Below are positions 5,944-11,262 of a stretch of 11,262 nt of DNA, piece after piece. The notes under the pieces are model-generated. The model worked only from the letters and a program-made list of their open reading frames with translations, made no database searches and was not told the origin of the DNA. The first letter of the stretch is position 1. Every line of letters starts with the position of its first letter. The position numbers and the translations under genes were made by a program. Origin of the DNA: Candidatus Roizmanbacteria bacterium RIFCSPLOWO2_01_FULL_44_13 (GTDB lineage Bacteria; Patescibacteriota; Microgenomatia; UBA1406; GWC2-37-13); the NCBI GenBank assembly GCA_001789855.1, contig MGAT01000009.1, positions 1 to 11,262 on the forward strand, read 5' to 3'.

Positions 5944-8641
5944 GATAATGACATTTTTTATATTTAACGGGTTTTCCTGTTTTCGGATCAATTTTTCCGC
6001 ACCAGCAAGGATCATTTCTTCCTGGTTTTTTGGCCGGGCTTTGCGTAACCGGTGGCGCTGCCGGTTTTTCTTCCTCGCCCACCGTAGCTTTAGCGGAGGC
6101 GGGTTTTTGTTGGAAGGGATCAGTTCTCGATGCGGACTTATAAACCGCCTCTTCTTTTTTTTCCTCAACCGGCGCCACTTGAATTTCAACCTTAAACAAC
6201 CTTCTGGTTACTTCATAATTTATCTGGTTCATTAAATTTTCAAACATCGAATAGGCGGAGTTTTTGTATTCGACCAGTGGATCGAGCTGGGCGTAACCGC
6301 GAAGGTTTATCCCTTCGCGCAAATCCTCAATTGCCGTCAGGTGGTCCATCCAATGCTTGTCGATCGCGCCCAGGAATATCGACTTGACTATCTGACCCCA
6401 TAGACCGGCGCCAAATTTTTTCTCTCTGGTTTTAAATTCGTCGGAAACTTTTTCCATACAAAAGTTCATCAAACCTTCCTGATTTTTGTCTGCCAAGTTT
6501 TTATCAAAAGTTTTCTCCTCATATTCGATAATCAGTTTCAGTTCCTGTTTTAATTTTTCTTTATCATCGTCCGTCAGCGTTTCCGGGGTGGTAAAAATGA
6601 TATTTAGCAAAGAGGAAATTTCTTCTTGATAGACTTCTTCAACGTTTTCATACAATCCTTTTATGTCTTTATCACCGGAAGCGACAATTTTTCTCCGCAG
6701 CGTATAAATTATTTCTCTTTGTTTGTTTAGAACGTCGTCGAATTCTACCAGGTGTTTTCTGATGTCAAAATTAAAACCTTCTACCTTGACCTGGGCTTGT
6801 TCGATTGCCCGAGACACCATCGAATGAGTTAGGGGCTGGTCTTCCGGGAATTTCAAAAACGTCATCAAATTAGAAATTTGTTCTCCCCCAAAGATTCTCA
6901 TCAGGTCATCTTCCAAAGAAACGAAAAATGTTGACTGTCCCGGGTCGCCCTGCCTGCCGCTTCGACCCCTCAACTGATTATCTATCCTTCGCGACTCATG
7001 CCTTTCCGTACCAATGACATAGAGCCCGCCCAATTTCACGACTTCGTCGTGTTTTTTTTGCCAGTTGTTTTTTTCTTTGGTCGGTTCGCCGCCGAGGATA
7101 ATGTCGACTCCGCGCCCGGCCATATTCGTGGCAACCGTGATTGCCCCTTTTTCTCCGGCTTTGGCGATAATGGCGGCTTCCCTTTCGTGGTTTTTAGCAT
7201 TCAATAGTTCGTGGGGAACGCCTTTTTTTTTCAAAAGGCCGGAGAGATATTCGTTCTTATCAATCGAGGTGGTACCGACCAAAACCGGACGGCCGGCTTT
7301 AAAAGCATTGGCGATTTCCTCAACCACGGCGTTGAACTTTCCCGTCTCCGTCTTATATATCATATCCGCTTCGTCGCGCCTCACCATCGGCAAGTGGGTC
7401 GGCACAACCAATACATCGGTTTTATAAATCTTGTGGAATTCCTCAGCTTCGGTCGCGGCCGTCCCGGTCATGCCGGCCAATTTCTTGTACATGCGGAAAT
7501 AATTCTGAAGCGAGACCGTCGCCAAGGTTTTTGACTCCCTTTGAATTGGCACGTTTTCCTTGGCTTCGATCGCCTGGTGCAGTCCTTCGGAAAATCTCCT
7601 TCCGTGAAGGAGTCGCCCGGTGAACTCATCGACGATAATCACCTGACCGTCTTTGACGATGTAATCGCGGTCAATTTTAAAAAGAGTCCGGGCCTTGAGG
7701 GCCGCCTCGATGTGAAACAAGGTATCGAAATCTTTTTCATAGACATTGTCGACGCCGAGGATGGACTCGATTTTTTTCACGCCGCCTTCGGTCAGGCTCG
7801 CGGTTTTCAGTTTTTCGTCAATAATATAATCTTCCTTATCGGTTAGTTGGGAAACAATCGTCGCGTGGCGGTAATACTTCGAGGTGTCCTCGGCAAAGGG
7901 AGCGGAAATGATGTGGGGAGTGCGCGCCTCGTCGATCAAAACCGAATCGGCCTCGTCGATGATGGCATAGTTAAATCCCCTTTGGACTATGTCATTGCTT
8001 TGTGCCGCCATATTGTCGCGCAGGTAGTCAAAACCGAACTCGCTGTTTATCCCGTAAGTAACGTCTGCCAAATAGGCTTCTTTCCGGGTTATCGGTTTAA
8101 GGTGGCTCAACCGCCAGTCGCTTGTTTCTTCGCCCTTATATTTCGGGTCAAACAAAAAAGATTTATCGGAAATCATCGCCGCCGTGGTCATTCCTAGAAA
8201 ATCAAATATCATACCCATCCATCCGGCGTCCCGGCGGGCAAGATAGTCGTTAACCGTAACCAGGTGGGTCCCAAGGCCGGTCAAGGCGTTCAGATAGAGA
8301 GCCGGGGTAGCCGACAAGGTTTTTCCTTCTCCGGTTTTCTGTTCGGCGATTTTGCCTTCGTGCAGTCCAATCGCCGCGATCATCTGGACGTCGAAGTGGC
8401 GTTGCCCCAAGGTTCTTCGCGCGGCTTCCCGGACAAGTGCGTAGGCCCAAGGAAGATGAAAATTCAGTTTTGTCGCGTCTCCGGCTATTTCCTCTTTGAG
8501 TCTTTTAGTCTCGTGGACAAAATCGGCGTCTTTTAGGGCACGGGCCTTGTCTTCTAGTTGGTTTATTTCTTCAACCCTTTTTTTTAGCCGGTTGATTTCC
8601 TTCTGGTTAAAGTCGAAAAAACGACGTATGAATTTGAACAT
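5936..8641 (-). CDS. secA: Preprotein translocase ATPase SecA
   Basis: Motor ATPase that pushes unfolded precursors through SecYEG at the membrane. Counting from ATG 8641 (901 aa): Walker A TGEGKT near 103-108, DEAD box IIDEADSVLIDEARTP near 227-241, MTGTAATEAEEF, NMAGRGVDIILGG, the arginine-finger region RRIDNQLRGRSGRQGDPG, and the wing/scaffold motif IDKHWMDHLTAIEDLREGI. The C-terminus is a SEC-C zinc motif with C879, C881, C897 and H898, stretched by a DPKTGKP insertion. An ATG at 8656 would add MTKSL, but it lies inside a palindromic repeat, whereas MFKFIRRFFDFNQKEI is a natural SecA beginning; AAAGAG lies 4 nt before the preferred ATG. The last codons form one arm of the 22-bp direct repeat, and the stop overlaps the nuclease gene by 8 bp. 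Confidence 0.97.
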   Translation of the reverse strand: MFKFIRRFFDFNQKEINRLKKRVEEINQLEDKARALKDADFVHETKRLKEEIAGDATKLNFHLPWAYALVREAARRTLGQRHFDVQMIAAIGLHEGKIAEQKTGEGKTLSATPALYLNALTGLGTHLVTVNDYLARRDAGWMGMIFDFLGMTTAAMISDKSFLFDPKYKGEETSDWRLSHLKPITRKEAYLADVTYGINSEFGFDYLRDNMAAQSNDIVQRGFNYAIIDEADSVLIDEARTPHIISAPFAEDTSKYYRHATIVSQLTDKEDYIIDEKLKTASLTEGGVKKIESILGVDNVYEKDFDTLFHIEAALKARTLFKIDRDYIVKDGQVIIVDEFTGRLLHGRRFSEGLHQAIEAKENVPIQRESKTLATVSLQNYFRMYKKLAGMTGTAATEAEEFHKIYKTDVLVVPTHLPMVRRDEADMIYKTETGKFNAVVEEIANAFKAGRPVLVGTTSIDKNEYLSGLLKKKGVPHELLNAKNHEREAAIIAKAGEKGAITVATNMAGRGVDIILGGEPTKEKNNWQKKHDEVVKLGGLYVIGTERHESRRIDNQLRGRSGRQGDPGQSTFFVSLEDDLMRIFGGEQISNLMTFLKFPEDQPLTHSMVSRAIEQAQVKVEGFNFDIRKHLVEFDDVLNKQREIIYTLRRKIVASGDKDIKGLYENVEEVYQEEISSLLNIIFTTPETLTDDDKEKLKQELKLIIEYEEKTFDKNLADKNQEGLMNFCMEKVSDEFKTREKKFGAGLWGQIVKSIFLGAIDKHWMDHLTAIEDLREGINLRGYAQLDPLVEYKNSAYSMFENLMNQINYEVTRRLFKVEIQVAPVEEKKEEAVYKSASRTDPFQQKPASAKATVGEEEKPAAPPVTQSPAKKPGRNDPCWCGKIDPKTGKPVKYKKCHYPN
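5945..5966 (+). repeat. Right 22-bp direct repeat, within the secA 3' end
   Basis: Partner of 5282-5303. On the minus strand it encodes SecA residues KYKKCHY, including the last zinc ligands Cys and His of the SEC-C motif. After it secA has only two more codons (Pro, Asn) and TAA, which would belong to the inserted segment. Confidence 0.75.
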
Positions 8642-8650
8642 AAGGCTCTT

Positions 8651-8728
8651 TGTCATTCGAAGCGTTGCGAAGAATCTAGCGAAGCGTCAACTCCGTTGAC
8701 TAGATCCCTCGACAGGCTCGGGATGACA
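8651..8728. repeat. Palindromic dispersed-type repeat between secA and the exported-protein gene
   Basis: Two 29-bp arms, 8651-8679 and 8700-8728, pair as inverted repeats at 21 of 29 positions. They begin TGTCAT on opposite strands and end at CTAG. The centre carries a perfect hairpin, GTCAAC-TCC-GTTGAC, at 8686-8700. A further TGACA-GTGGG-TGTCA palindrome (8724-8738) runs into the stop codon of the next gene. The arms resemble the TGTCATCCCGAGC...GGGATCTAG palindromes scattered through many bacterial genomes. RNA from either strand could fold into a long hairpin, so it may also act as a partial terminator or mRNA stabiliser before secA. Confidence 0.7.
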
Positions 8729-8735
8729 GTGGGTG

Positions 8736-9416
8736 TCATTTAATAAAATACTCCTGTGGAATGAGCAAAAGTTTTTTAGCCGTATACGTATTGTCGGTAA
8801 TTTCCGGCGTTTTTTTCACCACAAAATGAATTGTATCCCCTTCTTTGATTTTAGAAAAGCCGGTCGATTCGATTTCAACGGTTTCGATATTGACGATCGA
8901 CTGTTTGGTCGCCGTCTCGATGTCGAGGGTTATTTCTTCCTTGGCGGTGGTCACCACTGTTATGGAAAAATTGTCTTTGTCGACCTCGCTCACCCGACCG
9001 ATCAAGACGAGAAAATTCTCGTCGACAAAAACGGCGTTGGCGGAAATGGTTTTATCGGTGACTACACCGGTGACGATAATATAATCGTCGGCGATAATGT
9101 TTTCGCTTTTAATTTCTTTTTTAGTCGTTCCGGCAATTTGGAAATATTTGGTCAAATCGGGGTCGAGTTTGACCTGATATTCCTCGGCGGCGTTGGTTTT
9201 TATCTTGATTACGTTGTTTTCATTTGACTGAACAAATCCCGATATCGCCTTATTATTTTTTTGTCTCAACTCTTCCACTTTGTCGGCGACTTTTTCCTTT
9301 AAAATGTCGATTGCACTCTCATCGGTTGCTTCCTGGCTAAAAACCGAGCTGGTCGCAAAAAGAGCCGAAGAAACTAAAGCCAACAGAATTATTAAATAAG
9401 CAAGTATTTTTTTCAT
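8736..9416 (-). CDS. Exported protein with two beta-rich modules, function unknown
   Basis: 226 aa. Residues 1-28 are a Sec signal peptide (MKK, a hydrophobic core, then a Ser/Ala-rich region before SQEA), and the rest is polar. A Lys/Glu-rich helical stretch (about 35-55) precedes two similar beta-rich modules. The first runs from ISGFVQSNENNVIKIKT to VTDKTISANAVFVDE, the second from LIGRVSEVDKDNFSITVVT to the C-terminus. This alternation of a short GxV strand, an intervening DNxFxI strand and a later xGDxIxxxV strand recalls DUF5666-type OB-fold repeats, but I hold that only as a suggestion. Its ATG overlaps the stop of the upstream gene by 4 bp (ATGA), so it is translated with it. The stop codon lies in the edge of the palindromic repeat. 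Confidence 0.88.
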   Translation of the reverse strand: MKKILAYLIILLALVSSALFATSSVFSQEATDESAIDILKEKVADKVEELRQKNNKAISGFVQSNENNVIKIKTNAAEEYQVKLDPDLTKYFQIAGTTKKEIKSENIIADDYIIVTGVVTDKTISANAVFVDENFLVLIGRVSEVDKDNFSITVVTTAKEEITLDIETATKQSIVNIETVEIESTGFSKIKEGDTIHFVVKKTPEITDNTYTAKKLLLIPQEYFIK

Positions 9417-9847
9417 AGTTCGGAGTCAAGGAAATAAACTTTTAAGTCCTTTTCCTGCGCTCTCATTGTCTTGTCTTTCGGATAGGCGACGATTTTTATG
9501 ACGTTCTCACCGAGCGCCAAAGGAAAATCAATTTTAAAGTTATTACTGGTCGTTCGCGCCGTCATATCGCGTATAGGAGATTGGATCACGAGGAGACTGT
9601 CTTTTTCCATCTTGCCCGTGAGAGTAATGCTGTTTTTGTCGACGATTGTCCCGTCGGAGGGGCTGGTTAACTCGAGGCCTTGGATTTGCTTTAATGGCTC
9701 ACCCAAAAGTTGTTGTTCTTTTCCTTTAGGACCGATTGCTTTATTTCGAGCCAGTTCGATATCTTTGCCTTTAAAAAGAATGAGGAGAGCGACAATCCCT
9801 CCGAGTGCTAGGCCGAAGACAATCGCAATCACCGTTTCTTTTTTCAT
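9413..9847 (-). CDS. Membrane-anchored small protein with an Ig-like (glucodextranase-B-like) domain
   Basis: 144 aa. Residues 5-25 form one transmembrane anchor (VIAIVFGLALGGIVALLILF). A linker follows, then from about 58 a beta-sandwich-like domain. LTSPSDGTIVDKNSITLTG and LALGENVIKIVAYPKD are the strand patterns seen in extracellular Ig-like/glucodextranase-B domains, which usually serve as spacers or binding modules at the surface. No catalytic motif is visible. It overlaps nnrD and the following exported-protein gene by 4 bp each (ATGA), so the three are co-translated. AAAGAG 8 nt before the ATG is a plausible ribosome binding site. Confidence 0.85.
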   Translation of the reverse strand: MKKETVIAIVFGLALGGIVALLILFKGKDIELARNKAIGPKGKEQQLLGEPLKQIQGLELTSPSDGTIVDKNSITLTGKMEKDSLLVIQSPIRDMTARTTSNNFKIDFPLALGENVIKIVAYPKDKTMRAQEKDLKVYFLDSEL

Positions 9848-10701
9848 AGCCGTAACTCTTTAAATTTTTCGGGTAATTTTTTAATTATATCTCTTACATT
9901 ATACCAATATCCCAATCCTTTAAACAGTTCCTCTGCGGTTGCCTTGAGAAGAAGAGAGGCGGCGACGGCTGAAAATAGAGCATCATTTTTGGCATAAAAC
10001 GAAACCGTCAATCCTCCCAAAACATCGCCCGTTCCTCCCTTGGTTAACCCGGCGTTTCCGCCTTCGACAACATAACTTTCGATTCCGTCGCTCAGAATAT
10101 CGACGATAGCTTTAAGCAAAATAATACAGTTGTATTTGGCGGCGGTTTCTTTGACGATTTTTTCTTTCTCCTCCAGTGTTTTGTCAATAATAGAAATGCC
10201 AAACATTTGGTCAAATTCTTTTTGGTGCGGAGTAACGATTGGTTTTTGTTTGAGGCCAAGAAGCCAACCCGGTTCCATCATCTGAAGAGCGCCGGCGTCA
10301 AAGACAAACCTTTTCTCCGGAAATTTTTTAATCAATTTTCGCGTTTCCTCCTTAGCGCGTTCCCCCTCCTTGCCTTCGCGCATCATGCCCGGGCCGACCA
10401 GGATAGCGTCGTCTTCAGCGACGTAATGGTACAAGTCTTTTTGGGGAACGATAATTCCGTTGCGGAAAACCTTTTTCAAAGAAAGGAATATTTCTTCGTT
10501 TTCCGGAGTCGAGGCGTAGTGAACCATGTCGGAAAAGTGCGAAGCCACCTCGGCTGCCCAGAGGGAGGCGGCGTGAAATAAAGAAGAGCCGCCGACAATC
10601 ATTACTTTGCCGTTTTGACCTTTATGACTTTCTTTTTCGGGAAGTTTTATTTTTCCAAAAATGGATTTTACCGATTCTATGTCAGAGGTTTTGATAATCA
10701 T
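9844..10701 (-). CDS. nnrD: ADP/ATP-dependent (S)-NAD(P)H-hydrate dehydratase
   Basis: Ribokinase-fold repair enzyme that dehydrates damaged NAD(P)HX back to NAD(P)H. The 285 aa equal the C-terminal (YjeF_C/CARKD) half of the bifunctional enzyme. KGQNGKVMIVGGS (27-39) is the typical beginning. Other motifs are GPGMMREG (103-110), TPHQKEF (157-163) and GGNAGLTKGGTGDVLGG (214-230) with the catalytic Asp226. The N-terminal epimerase (NnrE) half is absent and not next to it. The ATG at 10701 has no Shine-Dalgarno and only 20 bp separates it from divergent alaS, so its promoter must lie in or next to the alaS start. It heads the run of four minus-strand genes ending with secA. Confidence 0.93.
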   Translation of the reverse strand: MIIKTSDIESVKSIFGKIKLPEKESHKGQNGKVMIVGGSSLFHAASLWAAEVASHFSDMVHYASTPENEEIFLSLKKVFRNGIIVPQKDLYHYVAEDDAILVGPGMMREGKEGERAKEETRKLIKKFPEKRFVFDAGALQMMEPGWLLGLKQKPIVTPHQKEFDQMFGISIIDKTLEEKEKIVKETAAKYNCIILLKAIVDILSDGIESYVVEGGNAGLTKGGTGDVLGGLTVSFYAKNDALFSAVAASLLLKATAEELFKGLGYWYNVRDIIKKLPEKFKELRL

Positions 10702-10704
10702 TAG

Positions 10705-10713
10705 TGATATAAT
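10705..10713 (+). promoter_or_regulatory. Extended -10 promoter of alaS
   Basis: TGATATAAT on the plus strand is TGN followed by a perfect TATAAT (10708-10713). No good -35 is seen at 16-18 nt upstream, as is usual for extended -10 promoters. Initiation 7-8 nt downstream falls at about 10720-10721, directly before the alaS ATG at 10722. Confidence 0.6.
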
Positions 10714-10721
10714 TTTACAAT

Positions 10722-11262
10722 ATGTTGTTGACCCACGTCCAGCTTAGAGAAAAATTTGCCAAATTCTGGCAAGGCCGCGGACACCTCGAAATTCCTCCCA
10801 TTCCCCTCGTTCCCCAAAACGACCCGACGACCTTGTTTACCGGGTCGGGGATGCAGCAGCTCGTCCCCTATCTTCTCGGGGAAAAACACCCGCTGGGAAA
10901 ACGATTATACAACATCCAGCCGTGCTTCAGGAGCCAGGACATCGAAGAGGTGGGCGACAACCGCCACACGACTTTTTTTGAGATGATGGGCAACTGGTCC
11001 CTGGGAGATTACTTCAAGGAAGAGCAGTTGACTTGGTTTTGGGAATTCTTGACTAAAGAATTGAAATTTTCTCCCGACAAGCTCTCGGTGACGGTTTTTG
11101 CCGGGGACAAAAAAAACAATCTCCCTGCTGACGAGGAATCTATCAGAATCTGGAAAAAATTGGGCTTGCCGGAAAACCGAATCTTCAAATACGGCCCGGA
11201 AAAGAACTGGTGGTCAAGAGCCGGCGTCCCCGATAATATGCCCGTCGGCGAACCGGGCGGGC
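10722..11262 (+). CDS. alaS: Alanyl-tRNA synthetase, 3' truncated by the window
   Basis: Class II synthetase charging tRNA-Ala. The frame is open from ATG 10722 to the window edge, 180 codons seen of an expected 600-900. Family signatures are REKFAKFWQGRGHLEIPP (9-26), LVPQNDPTTLFTGSGMQQ (29-46, motif 1 region), FRSQDIEEVGDNRHTTFFEM (69-88, motif 2) with MMGNWSLGDYFKEE after it, and KNWWSRAG (161-168). The tRNA-recognition, editing and C-Ala domains lie beyond the window, so it cannot be told whether they are all present. There is no Shine-Dalgarno and almost no leader after the predicted transcription start. It diverges from nnrD across 20 bp. Confidence 0.95.
   Translation, partial: MLLTHVQLREKFAKFWQGRGHLEIPPIPLVPQNDPTTLFTGSGMQQLVPYLLGEKHPLGKRLYNIQPCFRSQDIEEVGDNRHTTFFEMMGNWSLGDYFKEEQLTWFWEFLTKELKFSPDKLSVTVFAGDKKNNLPADEESIRIWKKLGLPENRIFKYGPEKNWWSRAGVPDNMPVGEPGG

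Larger units (their letters stand above)
5282..5966. mobile_element. Putative small insertion carrying an HNH nuclease at the 3' end of secA
   Basis: A 641-bp AT-rich segment (5304-5944) lies between two direct repeats of 22 bp that differ at one base (5282-5303 and 5945-5966). The right copy is the coding sequence for the end of SecA. The left copy still reads KYKNCHY in the same register. The only gene inside is an HNH nuclease in the opposite orientation to its neighbours, and its stop codon ends one base before the right repeat. Composition differs sharply: line 5341-5400 has 10 G+C of 60, while line 7081-7140 within secA has 38 of 60. There is no integrase or transposase, and no obvious terminal inverted repeats. 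Site-specific or homing-type insertion is inferred from these facts. Confidence 0.5.

Noticed and set aside
5936..5966. secA disrupted by the nuclease insertion
   Set aside because: The SEC-C cysteines and histidine are intact and the frame closes after two more codons, so the gene looks functional.
6998..8536. Several plus-strand open frames of 66-120 codons opposite secA
   Set aside because: They mirror secA codons, have no family resemblance or ribosome sites, and SecA itself is conserved end to end on the other strand.
8642..8656. ATG at 8656 as the secA start
   Set aside because: It falls inside the palindromic repeat and adds residues unlike SecA, while the next ATG gives a typical SecA N-terminus.

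Overview
The window reads as a piece of a compact bacterial genome, most likely from the Candidate Phyla Radiation (Patescibacteria, perhaps a Microgenomates-type lineage). This placement is an inference. It rests on minimal intergenic space, several gene overlaps, weak or absent Shine-Dalgarno sequences, small secreted or anchored proteins with a signal anchor and a Pro/Thr linker, and a SecA and an AlaRS that carry sequence variants I associate with that group. TGA is used as a real stop in at least three genes, so the UGA-glycine code of Gracilibacteria/Absconditabacteria does not apply. No rRNA, tRNA or CRISPR array was seen.

Left part (1-2261, + strand): the 3' portion of glmS (start of UDP-GlcNAc and cell-wall precursor synthesis), followed after 3 nt by a membrane-anchored staphylococcal-nuclease-like protein. 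Convergent with these is a minus-strand operon (5266-2206). It starts at a near-consensus sigma70 promoter and runs: a VUT/YhhQ-type queuosine-precursor transporter, folC, a previously unlisted 33-37 aa membrane micro-ORF nested in the end of folC, and an EamA/DMT permease. The spacing is so tight that translational coupling is likely.

Middle (5282-5966): a very AT-rich island carries one plus-strand gene for an HNH-type nuclease (homing-associated repeat, HTH-like segment, HNH zinc fold). It sits exactly between two 22-bp direct repeats that match at 21 positions. One repeat is the last codons of secA. The other, 660 bp away, still reads KYKNCHY in the matching frame. A third, degenerate copy lies beside it. 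This looks like a small insertion that used the 3' end of secA as its target, and it is the most interesting signal in the window.

Right part (10701-5936, minus strand): nnrD, a membrane-anchored Ig-like protein, an exported two-module protein and secA. The first three overlap by 4 bp each. Between the exported protein and secA lies a palindromic dispersed-type repeat that overlaps the first possible secA start codon and argues for the second ATG. Divergently, 20 bp from nnrD, alaS starts behind an extended -10 box so close to the ATG that its mRNA is probably leaderless. alaS runs off the end of the window.

The genes are mostly housekeeping: amino-sugar synthesis, folate polyglutamylation, NAD(P)HX repair, protein export and tRNA charging. 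The accessory content is the nuclease island, the palindromic repeat and the micro-ORF.
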